Made by a program: the position numbers and the translations under genes. Source: Oenanthe sinensis (Eukaryota; Streptophyta; Magnoliopsida; Apiales; Apiaceae). Taken from it: a stretch of 64,000 nucleotides of DNA. The DNA lies in contig CM053809.1 of the NCBI GenBank assembly GCA_028671895.1, positions 5,811,501 through 5,875,500 of the forward strand, read 5' to 3'. This document shows positions 10,691 through 23,301 of the stretch, piece after piece. The notes beneath the pieces were generated by a model. It was not told the DNA's origin. It worked only from the letters and a program-made list of their open reading frames with translations, and made no database searches. Within the stretch, counting starts at the first letter, position 1. Each line of letters opens with the position of its first letter.

Positions 10691-10945
10691 TGAGTATATA
10701 TGTGGTGGCTCATTAAGATCAAAATATATTTTTTACCCAATAACATAAGTAGAATGGCGGTGTTGAATACATGTGTCTTCTTTTTGCCGGTTTAAAATTA
10801 CTTCACAAATAGCAATTAGATTATAACTATGCAAATACTAAACACAAAGATAAAAGTAAATAATATTTGTAGTATTGATGAATTATTACAAACTCTCCTG
10901 AGATGTATACAAACCATAATAGTTTCTTTATGTTATCACAGTAAC
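10691..10945. other. AT-rich spacer between the array and the hAT end
   Basis: I see no gene, repeat unit or element end here. It separates the tandem array from the terminal CAGGGGC of the hAT remnant. Confidence 0.4.
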
Positions 10946-11399
10946 CAGGGGCAGAACCAGGAATTAAAATTAATCGGGACTCATATATTCAATCACAAAA
11001 AATCATATTATCATTTAAAAGAAAGAGACATACCTTTTTTCATGAACCGATTTTTGTGTTATCCTTGCTTGAAAATATAATAGGTGGTAATTAAGTCTCT
11101 CGATTTTTGCATATGTTGATTACGTTCCAAAATAGCTTCATCATCTACGTTTGTAAATATAGTTTTCTCGATGTATATTACCATACTATCATTCAACCAT
11201 TCATCCCTATCCTATTACGAAAATAAGTCTTCACTATTTTCATCGCTGAAAAGACCCTCTCAACGGTCGCAGTCGCAATAAGTAACACAAGAGCAAGCTC
11301 AATAAGGCGATAAACAAGAGGGTAAGTTCTATGTCTACACTTTTTGACCATCTTAATAGCAGTAGGCTTCATTTTTGACAACACTGTACTCCAACCAAT
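10946..11399 (-). mobile_element. 3' end of a hAT transposon with its dimerisation domain
   Basis: On the minus strand, about 11399 down to 11193 encodes the end of a hAT transposase. The segment TYPLVYRLIELALVL followed by ATVERVFSAM is the C-terminal dimerisation domain, which holds monomers together. To the left, CAGGGGCAGAACCAGG at 10946 fits a CAGGGGC-type hAT terminal inverted repeat, so this is the element's 3' end. The rest of the transposase is absent because copia B inserted at 11400. The upstream half is not seen elsewhere in the window. Confidence 0.7.
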
Positions 11400-12475
11400 T
11401 GTTAGAAATTGTGGGTAGAAGTCCCACACATTGCCAAGTCATTTTGAGCCTAAGTTTGAATGCTTCTGGGGTACGTGGGCGCAACAAGATATGGTTAAAA
11501 TACGTTATCCTTCGAGATAGCTTTTGAACGCATATTAAGTATTCAAAATGATCAAGGGATGGATGAGATATGATGATCCAAATTTGGTCCCCTGAAAGTG
11601 GAAAAATAAGAATGAGAACTTGAATCCCACATTGAATTGGAAAAGTAGTTTCCATGACTTTATATAGTAGAACACTTATGTAGTGTTTAACTTGTGTTAG
11701 TATGATATTTCTCCACCACGCACGTGCGCGCATGAGGGTGCAAATCATGGGTTTTCGAGGGAAAATTCGTGGTTTCACAAGCCTTCGGGCACTCCGCGTG
11801 GGTGACTTGTGGACATGAATGTAACAAAATTTGGGTTGAATAAATCCGGATCAGTTTTGCTAAAATATTAATTTACATTAGGCTTTAGCTCAAATAAATA
11901 ATTCTGTATTTTGTTTTAATAATAATAATTATTATTATTAATTCAAAATTGATTACGAATTAATTTTGACAACCGCCTTCTTTATTAATTAATGGATGAT
12001 TAATTAGGTAAACACGTGATTAATTAGAAAATTGTATAGTGCACAAGTTTTCCCAGGTTTATATATACATCTTATACAGTCTCAGGGTTTCACTCATCTC
12101 ATAACCTAAAAACAACCATCCTCAAATAATCCTCTCTTCCTCGTGATAGTTTTCTTGCTCTGTTTAATCTCGCTGAAGGTGATGTTTTTCGTGACATCAT
12201 CGTGTTCTCATTTTATCGTAAGAGGCTATCGACTCAAGTATATGCCGAGATGCGAAATAGCTTTAAGGAGACTATTTTTCACTGGACTCGAGACATCTTC
12301 CGTTTCATATCCTTTCTCTTTAATAGTTTTATTTATAGTCATATACTGTTCTTTTGCTTGCACACACAATCACTCATATTATTTTATTGTTTTTTTACAG
12401 ATTGTTTCACAATATTAAAGCTACTTTTATTTTATATCTGTGATTAACACATGGGTGGTTTTTTTTGTTCGGTGA
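11400..12475 (+). repeat. Putative 5' LTR of copia B
   Basis: The segment opens TGTTAGAAATTGTGGGTAGA, a usual start for plant copia LTRs, directly after hAT coding sequence. A TATA-like TTTATATATACATC lies at 12058-12071. The end and the primer-binding site are not clear; TGGTTGATAATACTC near 12484 could be a decayed site. The short + strand frames at 12143-12447 are hydrophobic by AT-richness and are not genes. Confidence 0.5.
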
Positions 12476-12537
12476 CAGATTAATGGTTGATAATACTCAG
12501 TGGTTGATCCCAATGCACAGACAATGTTGTTTGATGG

Positions 12538-14342
12538 TGTTGGAGATTACGAAGCTGTATAAATAGAAATCGTGATAACTCAACACTAGAACAGGACAAG
12601 TAAATAATACTACGCCTACACAGAAATCAGGAAGAATTGAAGACATGGCAGATACAGTGAATCAAGACATTAGAAGAAGTTTTGGAGTCTACTACAGGTC
12701 ACTGAAAGAAGTTCATTTATATGTTCATGCCTCAGTGAAGAATAATGGTTGAAGACTTTCAGGGTTTCAGAAGTGTTGAAGATTCAGTATAGAAGTGCCA
12801 CTAGAAGATTTCAGTGTAAAGGCATTGATTGAAGATAGACAGTGTTCGAAGCATAGGAATCTAGAAGGGTAAAGACAAAGGTTAAAGAAGACAACTGTAG
12901 TCTTGAAGTTATACTCACTGAAAGAAGTTCATTTAAATGTTCAAGCGTTAGTGAAGAACAGAGAATGAAGTATTCAAGATTGTGATAATAATGGAGACGT
13001 TGTCTAAGTACCAGAAAAGATTCCAGTGAAGTTACAGTGTTTATTGACAGTCAGTGTTCGAAGCAATGAAGTTGCTGCAAACTTAACAATGCAAATAAGG
13101 CTATAATACGAAGACTTGGATCGAAGTTAGTCGTCTGTGAACCAGACCAGTTGCACTAGGCGTCAGCAGTTTGTGAAAGGAATCTGAGTATTAACTATAG
13201 AAGAATTGTTAAGTTGAAGAACGTACTTGGAAAGAACGGTTATTTATTAAGGTACGAAAAAATGATTTGTAAAGGCTACAGCCAAACAGCTAATAGCCAA
13301 ACAGCTAAACAGCTAAATAGCTCAAAGGATGCAGGGTGCAAAGTGTCACAACCTTGGTACGAAAAGTGAAGGTTTCTGAACTACAGTTGAAGAACAGGAA
13401 CAACTCAGGGTACAGGGTGTATTGCGACAAGACTTTGATACAAGAAATGGAAGTTGGTAAACTTCAATCAAGGAATGAGAAGGAGGTCAAAGTGCAGTGA
13501 CCAAACTGCACTTTGACCATGTGAATAGTGAAGCGCCACTCACCTTCTCCTTTCTAAGGAAAACAATTGTAATGGCGCCTACACAGGGTGTCCCCTTGTG
13601 TAGGCGCAACACAAAGTTGGCTTCAGCAAATTCTAAGTAAATGGCGCCACTTGATTTTACACAGGGAAGTCACTCTACTGGCGCAACACAAAATATTCAG
13701 GCGCAACAAAGAAATTATTTCTTGGCCCCACTCATCCCTCAGCCAATCAAATTACAGCAGCTACTTTATTTGATTTAAAAGTCTACACCAATTGAAGAGT
13801 CGTCTTCTTCCAAAAAAACAACAAAAATATGTAGAGAGTTACTGCCATGGCCGGAGCAAGAGATTAATTTATACACACCCATACCTTGCTCCCGGTCAGA
13901 TATTAGGACCCGGTTCTTAAACGGAAAATACTCAGGGCTCCTAGATATCACTCCCTACGGACTCAGTTTTTCCTTGTACTAATTTAGATATATTTGTATA
14001 GGAACTGAGCCTAATATTTTTGTGTTAATAGCAAAGAACTAATTTGTTCTTTGGGAGCCAGTTATTAATTTAACTGGGTGTAGCAAAACCTCAGGGATTA
14101 ATACGAAAGTACTATTCCCCGAAACTTGTCTTACTTAATTACTTGCTAATTTTCTAGATCTATACTGCTTAATCATAAATACAGAAAATTAGTAAGCAAG
14201 CCTCCTAAACACTATTCACCTCCAGAACTCGAACCACTAACCGAATTCTAAATTATATATCCGCAAAAGATTCGAAAGAATTTTTTAATTTAGTGAGTAT
14301 CGTATTCAACCCCCCCTTCTACGATACTTCCGGGACCTAACA
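12538..14342 (+). repeat. 5' LTR of A
   Basis: It begins TGTTGGAGATTACG and ends GGGACCTAACA. It matches 32026-33851 almost throughout; the right copy has an extra CACGCGCCACAGAAC-like insert near 33046 and one extra AACAGCTA unit near 32775. It carries a cluster of GGCGC boxes at 13527-13712, including a perfect hairpin, and the C-rich ATTCAACCCCCCC motif near the end. A TATAAATAG at 12558 is too close to the LTR start to be a convincing promoter. Confidence 0.95.
13575..13607. promoter_or_regulatory. Perfect palindrome in the A LTR
   Basis: GCGCCTACACA (13575-13585) pairs with TGTGTAGGCGC (13597-13607) around an 11-base loop. Further GGCGC boxes flank it in both orientations. Conserved palindromes in LTRs are a known Sirevirus trait and may bind a factor or the element's own protein. 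Confidence 0.7.
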
Positions 14343-14344
14343 AT

Positions 14345-14358
14345 TGGTATCAGAGCTC
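14345..14358 (+). other. Primer-binding site of A
   Basis: TGGTATCAGAGCTC follows the LTR end after two bases. It is complementary in type to the 3' end of initiator methionine tRNA, the primer of most plant copia elements. Confidence 0.85.
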
Positions 14359-15299
14359 GCTGATTGATATACAAATCAGGATCCGTAGCCCAATGAAGCT
14401 CAATGTGTCGAAGAATGATTAGAGACCTTGTTAAATAAGTTTAATTATAAACTTTTAATAAGTTTATTTTATAAACTTTATAAAATTTATTTTATAAAAT
14501 TGTATTAGTTTATGTTATAAATTTTAATTAGTTTCTTTTTATAAATTTTATATTAAATTTATTTTATAAACTTTTATAAAATTTATATTATAAACTTTTA
14601 TTAGTTTATGTTATAAATTTTAATTAGTTTATTCTATAAAGTTTAAATAAAATTTATTTTGTAAACTTTTATAAAATTTATTTTATAAACTTTTATTTGT
14701 TTATATTATAAATTTTAATTAGTTTATTTTATAAATTTAACAAAGTTTAAGATTTAAATTTATTAAAACATTTATGTGGTCCATTTTTTTTCTCGACCAC
14801 ATTGGTACATTTTGAAAGATTTGGGTTTTTCAAGTACTAAAGTTCACGCGCCTGCAGGTTGTGTATTCGAGTTGACAAAGTGATTTACATCTAAGTATAC
14901 TATCGACAATCTGTGTTGCGCCTGTACAGACGAGCCCAGGAGAAGCGCCACTTGATTTCTTTTCTTTTCCAAGTCTTAAGTTGCGCTCGTACAGGGGTCA
15001 CCCTGTGTGAGGCGCAACTCGAAATTCTAGCGCCACTAATCCAAAATATCAGTTTGGTACCCCAAGTTTTGTACTCTTTTATTTTTAGTTTTTATTTTAG
15101 ATTTATTTATTTTTTCAGAAAAATTAAAATTCTTGAAAACTAAAATTTTTCTTAAATATTAATTTACGATATTTTAATTTTTAAGAAAATTCGAAATTCT
15201 TGAAAATTAATTTATTGTATATTTTTATTTTTAATTAATTTATTTTCTAAGGAAATTAAAAATTCTGTAAATTTAAATTTTTCTTAAATATTAATTTGA
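14359..15299 (+). other. Leader of A with a 90-bp AT repeat and GCGCC boxes
   Basis: At 14440-14760 a unit ending TTATAAATTTTAATTAGTTT recurs near 14513, 14600 and 14692, spacing about 87-95 bases. At 14910-15035 a cluster of TTGCGCC/GGCGCAA and AGCGCCACTTGATTT boxes repeats motifs found in the LTR. No coding region is seen. Confidence 0.65.
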
Positions 15300-16100
15300 G
15301 GGTACTCAAGGAGCAGTAGTTTGAAGATTTTTCCGAGTATTGAAGACAACTGAGATTGACCGAAGATTATCCGATGAGGTTAATTCTGGAACAAGCTGAA
15401 GAAGTTATGGTATTAATTTCCTCAGAGGTTTACTCCATAGGATCCCACTAATATTTTGGAAACTGCAAAAGAAGAAATTATTTTGGGTACAAGTTTTGGT
15501 TAATTTGAGTTGATTTTTTAGATGAAAAATCTTAGGGGTTGAAGTAGTGAAGGAGAACAGACTGGACAACCTGGAATCTCAGTACAAGCTTTAAAGACTA
15601 TTCTACAGGGAGATTACAGGAAGTTCGTGCTAATGCTGCAGATCATCTGGAACACATGATACAGCCAACAGGGATTTAAGGATACAACCACATTGTCTGT
15701 AAAAGACCTGTATGTGCTGAAGTCCTATGAACTAGAACAAGAGCTGAAGAAGATAATATTTGGTAAAACAGGTTGTTAGCATATCCACTGTATTTGTGAC
15801 CCAGGAAGCAAATTTGATTGACGTCAAGGTTGAGAACCTCTGAACCGAAACGAATTGATCCTAGAAGCTGAATTGAAGATGTTGTAGCTCAAGGTAGTGG
15901 TCAAGGTGTTATAAGTGAATCTTACACTTTGGAATAACTTGAGAACTGGACTGCAAGTCAAGCCTGCATGGCAACAGGAAGTTCAGTGACATCAGATTCA
16001 GACGGAATCCCAATTCTAAATCTAAGGTCATTACCTATAAATTCCATAAAGGAGATTTTCAAGATCAGTTCAAGAGGCGGTTGTAAGACAGGGATGGTTG
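15300..16100 (+). pseudogene. gag remnant of A, first part
   Basis: Frames change often, but GCAGATCATCTGGAACACATGAT near 15637 encodes DHLEHMI and parallels the LPEHLEHRI block of the G gag at about 50935. The following AAGTCCTATGAACTAGAACAAGA near 15720 parallels KTYELEQ of G. The capsid-like protein would have packaged the RNA, but it cannot be made from this copy. C is inserted at 16101, and the gag region resumes at 24850. Confidence 0.55.
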
Positions 16101-17643
16101 TGTAGGGTTTCGTGACACAAACGCAGCGGAATAAATGCGAAAAATAAATCAAAATAGCGAAACCCTCCGCAGGATCCATGCGAAAACAAAAGATTTAATT
16201 CGGAGATAAAGAATAAATACCTTTAGAAGCTTTAACAGTTCATTAATGGAAGATTAATAGAGGTCCAAAGCTTGTTTAATCACCACGTATCCCGCTCTCG
16301 CGATCTACGCTCTACGGTATCCACACGAACACTTTTCAGGAAGGATTGATGTGTACTAGCACCCGAAAACTTCTTCTCTCTCTATCTTCCTCCTCTCTCA
16401 GAGCGGCTAGGGTTTTTGTAAAATCTCTATCTAATTAAATCAGCCCATAAAGAGATTATATAGAGAGAGGAATAAGTTTTCTAATTATAATCCAATTATA
16501 ATTAATACTAATCCAAAATTCTAAATTATTTAATTAAGTCTCACTTAATTAATTAATTATTAATTTTGGAATTAGTTTAAGTAATTCATTTATTCTATTT
16601 ATATAATTAATTAAGTCATACTTAATTAATATCATAAATAAAATAAATTACTTATTTAATTTAAATTCATAATTTAAATTATTTCTCCTTCAAGCGTTCT
16701 TTGTGTGTGACCCTGTAGGTTATTATTACTTTGGCAACAATTTTAATATCTAATTAAAATTGTAAACAATGAGCGGCATCTAGTAATACATCATTGCTAC
16801 CCAAGTACTAATAATAAATCGGTGATTCGACTAAGCCTTTCGTGAATAATGTTCCATGTAATATAATCCCTTTAATCTTGATATTATAGATTAAACTCAA
16901 GGCATGTCTCGTGTCATCCTTTTCATAATTTAATCTTTATTTTCTTGATCGATGAGTAGACTATTAAAATCAAATCAACATTTGAGCACGGCCGTGCATT
17001 TCATAGTCTCACTCAAACAAGAGGCCAATAATATCACTCCTAAAATTAGGAGGATTAAATCCCATCTAGATCATTCATATTTCTCATACGATTCATAATA
17101 TACCCAATGTCCACTTTTATCATCACCCGGTCAAAGGTAACTTTTAATGTAATCAAAGTATATTAATTCTCGTATAGAAATATAATGATTTCAGGTCTAA
17201 GGATCATTACACCATTATCACAGTGAGAATTACTTATGACACTTACTTAACAAGTAGAATCTCACGGCGGGTCATTCCAGTGCCATGCATTGATACATGC
17301 ACTTATGTTCTTGACTTTAGTATCCCCATACCTATGACCAATGAGATGTGGTCATCTGTCAAGAAACATACTAGTCTTTGTGCATTATTATTGTCCTTAA
17401 ATAATAATACTCGACTAGGGAATTTTAGGAATAAGATACTATTCATATAATCTCATTTTTAAGTCACATACTTAAAGATATATAATACGTATCAAAATTC
17501 CAAGGACATTTATTATGCTTTCAATTTATTACGCAGTAAATAAAATATAATAAATAAATAATAATCAATAAAACATAATCCTTAATAATAAATATTTTCC
17601 TTAAAATATAAAAAGTATTGTCTCTAGAGCACAATTACTAACA
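16101..17643 (-). repeat. Left (3') LTR of C
   Basis: It starts TGTAGGGTTTCGTGACAC on the + strand and ends CACAATTACTAACA. A minus-strand TATA (CTATATAAT) lies at about 16456-16464. The 75-residue + strand frame at 17223 is antisense to the LTR and recurs in the other copy. Confidence 0.95.
16456..16464 (-). promoter_or_regulatory. TATA-like box in the C LTR
   Basis: On the minus strand CTATATAAT is followed by CTCTTTATGGGC. The same place in the F LTR (about 40635-40645) also holds a CTATATATAC box, supporting it as the family's promoter. Confidence 0.45.
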
Positions 17644-17659
17644 ATCTCCCACTTGCACT
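17644..17659 (-). other. Polypurine tract of C
   Basis: Read on the minus strand, AGTGCAAGTGGGAGAT abuts the 3' LTR. The same sequence is found beside both LTRs of F. Confidence 0.85.
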
Positions 17660-18512
17660 AGAGCCAATTACCCAAGTATCCAATACTCATGGAACTAGTG
17701 TGACTTTCGTGCTTCTGCTGCGACAAAGCCTTAGTCAGTGTGTCTGCAATATTATTATTAGTATACACTTTACATATATGTATATCTCCTTGATCATTAA
17801 TCTCATTAATTAGGTGATATCTCCTAAGTACATGCCCAAACAGTCTCCTTGGCTGCTTCACAAGCATCAATATACTCAGGTTCTATTGTAAAATCAACAA
17901 TTGTCTTTGCTGTGAACCATTCCAGCAATAAAACACAAAGCCAGACAGAAACATTAAATTATCGTTATCTGTCTAGAAACCAGTATCACTGAAACCTCTT
18001 ACAACTAGCTTCACATCTCCTCCATATAACAAGAATGAATCTTTAGTCCTCTTTAAGTACTTAAGAATATTCTTGACTGTCGTTCAGTGACCTTCACCTG
18101 GATTTGATCGGTATCTACTCATCATGGTTAAAGCATACGAGACATCAGGACAAGTACATATCATTGCATACATTATAAAACCAACTGCTGACGCATATGG
18201 AATTTTACTCATGCAGTCCCTATCATCCAATGATTTAGGACAAATTTTATTTTGAGATCACTATCCCATGAGACATTGGGACATATCCATTTTAGTCTCT
18301 TTGCATTTGAAATCGATGCAAAACTTTGTCAATGTATGTACTCTAAATTAGGCCGATCAGTCACCTTGATCTATCTCTATAGATCTCGATCCCTAATATA
18401 TATGTCACATTGCCTAAGTCTTTCATTGAGAAATTATTTCTCAACCAAGTCTTCACAGTCTGTAGAGAAGGAATGTCATTCCCTATTAGTAATATATCAT
18501 CAACATATAATA
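17660..18512 (-). pseudogene. RNase H and end of reverse transcriptase of C
   Basis: On the minus strand the segment around 17930-17850 encodes EPEYIDACEAAKETVW and then jumps, in a different frame, to RRYHLINEI and the usual C-terminal block with NNIADTLTKALSQQKHE. The stretch of about 45 residues that normally lies between these, including the aspartate of the C/H-D-N motif, is missing. The same junction occurs in both F copies. Upstream pieces near 18000-18500 are broken by stops. RNase H, which removes the RNA template, cannot be active. Confidence 0.75.
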
Positions 18513-19145
18513 CTAGGAATGCCACATGGCTCCCACTAAACTTCTTGTAAACACAAGTTTCATCTTCATTCTGAATAAAGTCAAACTCTTTTTGACTATT
18601 TTATGAAAACAAATGTTCCATCTCCTCGAGGCCTGCTTTAATCCATAAATGGATCGACGCAACTTACATACATTTCCAGCATCCTTTAGATCAACAAAAC
18701 CCTTAGGGTGTGTCATGTACACATCCATATCTTCTTCAAGGCTCTCATTTAAGAAAGCGGTTTTGACATCCATTTGCCAGATTTCATAGTCATAGTAAGC
18801 AGCTATAGCAAGCAAAATCCTGATGGACATGACCATAACAACTGGCGAAAAGGTCTCATCATAGTCAATACCATGAATTTTCTTGAAACCTTTTGCCACC
18901 AATCGTGCCTTATAGGTCTGTACATTAGCATCCATGTCGGTCTTCTTCTTGAAAACCCACTTGCACCCTATAGGTTTTACCCCTTCAGGTGGATCAACCA
19001 AAGTCCATACTTGATTAGTATACATGGATTCCATCTCAGATTTAATGGCATCCAGCCATCTCTTAGAATCTGGAGTGTTTATAGTATCTAGGTAGGTGAG
19101 AGGCTCATCTTCATCCACAAGCATCACATCACCATCTTGAGTCAA
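18513..19145 (-). pseudogene. Reverse transcriptase fragment of C (210 codons open)
   Basis: This is the longest open stretch of C. In order it shows SKRWLDAIKSEMESM, VWTLVDPPEGVKPIGCKWVF, KARLVAKGF, YDETFSPV, QMDVKTAFLN, and YGLKQASRRWN. These are the N-terminal and finger/palm blocks of Ty1-copia reverse transcriptase. The frame is lost before the YVDD active site. Compared with F, C keeps the KARLVAKGF block that F has deleted. Confidence 0.85.
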
Positions 19146-20360
19146 GAGAAATCCATATTATCTCTCGGGCTCATGGCGAATCCTACTACACCTACGAACA
19201 CCTGTGTTTCTTGAGCAGTATTATTTTTCTTGTACATTCTACTCAGGTTCCTCCACTGGTTCAACGTTATCATGTGGGTCTCAAACTTCATTGAGATCTA
19301 TTATCCTCCCACTGTCTCTCAGCAGTTCGAGCAACAAACACTTTGTTCTCGGAAGGATTATAGAAAGAATAACCCCTTGTTTCAGTTGGGTATTCCACAA
19401 AATTACATTTGTCTGATTTTGGTCCTAGCTTGTCAGAGATTAGACGTTTCACAAACGCTTCACATCCCTAAAATTTTATAAATGACATGTTGTGACGTTT
19501 CTCAGTCCATATCTCATAAGGATTCTTTTGAACCATTTTAGTAGGAACAATGTTAAGTGTATGTGGAGCCGTTTCCAGAGTGCAACCCCAGAAACTAATT
19601 GGAAGATTTATTGACTCAACATTGATCGCACCATGTCCAACAAGGTATGATCCCTCCTATCAAAAACCTTTCTTTGATATTTTCTACTTCATCTTTATAG
19701 TCTTTGAACTTTTCAAATGATTCGGATTAGTTCTTCAAAAGATACATATACCCGTATCTACTAAAATAATTAGTAAATTTTATGAAGTTAATAAAATCTA
19801 CCTTTTGTCATCGTACACATATGACCACATACATCACTATGTATAAGTCATACCCATTCAATGATCCCTTCACCATGTCCGGTAAAAGGAGCTTTAGTCA
19901 TTTTGCCAAATAAGCCAAGATTCGCATCCTTTTGTATAATTCATAATCAAACTTTTCCATGAATGCATCCTTATGTATTCTGAAAATGCGTTTCTCATTA
20001 ATATGGCCTCAACAACAGTGCCAAAGGTAATATTTTATTTGAGTCACTTTAGAACATATAAATTGTTAATTAGTTGTGCAACATTATAAGGCTCATCATC
20101 AAAATAGAATAAACAACTATTATTATTTAATTAAAATGAAAAAGCCTTTCTTGTCCAAACAAGAAACTGAAATAATGTCTCTGCCAATTGCAAGCATGCT
20201 ATAACAATTATTAAGTTCTAAATTTTCCTTATAGGCCAAAAATTAAGTAACGAGTTCCTCGAACCAGAGCAACTATCTTTACTCCAATTCCAACCCGATA
20301 CCTTAAGCTTGACCCTTATTGATCATCATCTTCCAATCTTCCAATTAAGCATGACAGTTT
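19146..20360 (-). pseudogene. Integrase and protease remnants of C
   Basis: Alignment by eye with F (43012-44470) shows the same sequence with many indels, for example the integrase C-terminal block at about 19440-19200 and the zinc-region block near 19930-19980. No frame stays open beyond a few dozen residues. The protease part near 20160-20330 is barely recognisable. Confidence 0.6.
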
Positions 20361-21111
20361 GATTTCTAGTCTCCCAACTTTCCACAGAAGTGACAATCGT
20401 CTTCTTTATCAACACCTCATTCAGACTTTAGAGTCTGCTTTAGGGATTGGACTTTGGTTTGACAACGGAACTAGATCAAATCTTCTCCTTGCCTTTCATT
20501 TTCCTTTCCCTTTTGCATTCCCTATGTTTACCATCAATATAGTAGTAGTTCATGCATTTATCATATTACTTTCAGCAGTTCTCAACATGCTTAGCAACTC
20601 AATGGGTGTTTTACCAATCTTATTCACTTTATTGTTCATAACAAAATAAGAATAATATTTGTCCAAAGATTGTAAGATCAAATCTAACTGTCTCCAGACC
20701 AATCTGGAAACTCAAAATATCAATGGTATTCATTATACCCTATAATCTTTAGAACATGTGGTGTAACCGAGTCTCACTCTCCCTACTTGTAAGTGTATAG
20801 TGCCCTTTCAAATATATCTTGTGCTCAATCGTTTCATAAGCATCTATATGCTTGTATTGCTTCTTAAGCTCAGCACATATATTTGCGAGCATGAGACATG
20901 AAACATCAGTCGCAACATCAATTTGCTTCCAATAAGCACTATGATTTGCACATGTTACATTCTCAACTTTAAGAGCAGGGGAAGAGATTTGACTAATATC
21001 GTGGTGCCCGAGGACGATCCTCAAGCTCCTATGTCAGTCAAGGAAATATATTCTCGTCAACTTGTCCTTCTCAAGAACTGATCGCATAGAGAAGTTGTTT
21101 GTGTTTATCAT
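20361..21111 (-). pseudogene. gag remnant of C
   Basis: The probable start is the minus-strand ATG at 21109-21111 (MINTNNFSMRSVLEKDKL), followed by a stop where F reads FLDWYRN. The block CLMLANICAELKKQYKHIDAYE at 20915-20825 matches F. Several frameshifts follow. Confidence 0.65.
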
Positions 21112-23285
21112 TTGATATCTACAATATTAAAGTGCATAAAATAAACTAGATTGCAAATTTAATATTAATTATGTTTAAGTGATTATGGTATATCATCATA
21201 TACCTCCCACTATTTTTATCAAACTAATAGCCCTTACTATTGATTTGGAAAGTATATCCCATAATTCTTTCTAGTGAGCCAAGATCCATATTTCGTCATG
21301 TCCTAAGTCAACCACTGGAAGTCCTTAGAAAATGATTATTTAGGTAGACAACAGTTGTCAATTATATCATATATAATTCTTGGATAGTTTGGTGAACAAC
21401 GATTGATCTTATCTAATAGACTTTTAACCAAACTCTATGCTTCTAAGTTCATAATAGTTGAATATAACCGTTTATTTTCACTTATTATGACGACTCAGTT
21501 AAGTTAGACCCAATGATACAACGGCCGAATATAACCGTTTATATTCGTCGCATCTCACCACGATAGATAGGAGTCCCTTGCCACTGACAGTCCTTCCCCT
21601 TATCGATCTAGGATTCGATGAGTGTTCATTCATTGGAAAGCATCCGAGTAAAACTTAATATTTTGTTAAGGGGTTTTAGAAATTTATAACGATCATGATC
21701 ACATCATAAAGAGATCCTCAATTTTTCCTTGAACCAAATATTTCAAATCGACATCTTAAATTGTTCATTTCCCAGGTAGATGGAGGATACCAATGGTCAC
21801 ACTTAAAACCCATCAGCCTTACGAATACGCATATCCGCTTTTGTCAGAAAATCCCAATTATAGATATCAAAAATCCATATTTAATTCCGTGTTTTAAAAA
21901 TCCATATTTCATAAACACAAGAATCTCATGATCGTTTGTTAATTTTAAAATCTTGAATCGTTACAGATTTTATCTTGTTTAAGCAAACATGGCATGGGTG
22001 TCGTATCTAATACATACATGATTAATCAATATTAAGCATGCATCTCAATTATATCTACACATACATACCAATACATGCAATCATATACATATATGTAATG
22101 TGCGTAAATTAAACGTGTTTGGTTATGGCCCCATCCTATATGATATTTCCAAGCTAATGGAAATATCAAGGTCAGTCTATGGTGGTTTTAAAAATACTAT
22201 ATATTACATGTCTTCTTTCTTCATTGCTCCATCATCCCCTTTTGGATCGCCTCCTTACTTGCAAGTCTTCATTGATAATTACATTGAATAATAAAAAATA
22301 AAACTATTCTAATGAAATTACAAGAAGAACTCGAGTTACATTCGAGATAATTAAATTACAATGAATAAACGACATGCAAGTCGTATTTAGAAACCAAAAC
22401 CATAAATCAAAACCACTATCCTATGGGTCTTTAGGCCATAACCATCCACCATGCTATCATATAACACATATAATATATCTCATATTATATAATCATATCA
22501 TATAATCATATATAACAAATTTCGAAATTTCAGAAAATTAAAAACAGATTTTTGAAGACAATAAATCGCTATTTCGAGGCCCTTAACGACGTCAAACGCC
22601 TTACAGACCCGTCGGTGATAGCAAATCTATCAGTTTTGTTCATTGACCCGATTCCAGTCAGAAAACACATATCGTTTACGAAAATCGGATACAGCAGTCA
22701 GATTTCTCCAAATCTGACGGTGTTTCAGAAATCGTATCATATACAATTCTCATAACAAAAACAAGCATATATCATATATACATATACAGAGATACATACA
22801 ATCATCATATGATTATACATTACATGAATATCATATATATTCATAATATATACATACATATACTCAAAATTTTAGAAAATCAAATAATTTTCAAAAAATC
22901 ATAAATTACCGTTTTGGAGGCTGTAACGACATCTAATGGCTTACAGACGCAGAGCTGACTTTGTCAGTATTGCTCAGTTACCCGATTCCAGTCAGAAAAC
23001 ACATATCGTTTGCGAAAATCGGACATTGGACACAGATTTCAAAAAATCTACGGCAGCCGTTTCAGAATTCGTATCGAATACGATTTCCATAATAAGAACA
23101 AACATGTATCATATACATACATCAACACACATAATCATCACATGATTATACGTCATATAAATATCATATATTCATAATATATATAAACATATACATATTA
23201 TATAAATATAAAATCATGATAGATCGCATACATGCTTATATATCAAAAACTGTTAAGCACATAACCGAATTAAAACGTTTCGCAA
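21112..23285 (-). other. Leader of C with a 334-bp tandem duplication
   Basis: This long untranslated leader matches 45404-47209 of F. In C the segment carrying ATTCCAGTCAGAAAACACAT occurs twice, at 22651 and 22985, spacing 334 bases; F has it once at 46913. A GAATATAACCGTTTATATTC hairpin near 21526 recurs in F near 45827. No coding region is evident. Confidence 0.7.
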
Positions 23286-23300
23286 GTAGCTCTGATGCCA
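23286..23300 (-). other. Primer-binding site of C
   Basis: On the minus strand TGGCATCAGAGCTAC precedes the internal region, one base from the 5' LTR. It is a variant of the usual TGGTATCAGAGC initiator-methionine tRNA match. Confidence 0.85.
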
Positions 23301-23301
23301 T

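Noticed and set aside
12143..12447. Membrane-protein-like small ORFs
   Set aside because: Hydrophobicity comes from T-rich LTR sequence of B; two frames overlap with equal quality and neither has support.
14345..14358. tRNA gene fragment
   Set aside because: The TGGTATCAGAGC sequence directly after the LTR is a primer-binding site; no cloverleaf can be drawn around it.
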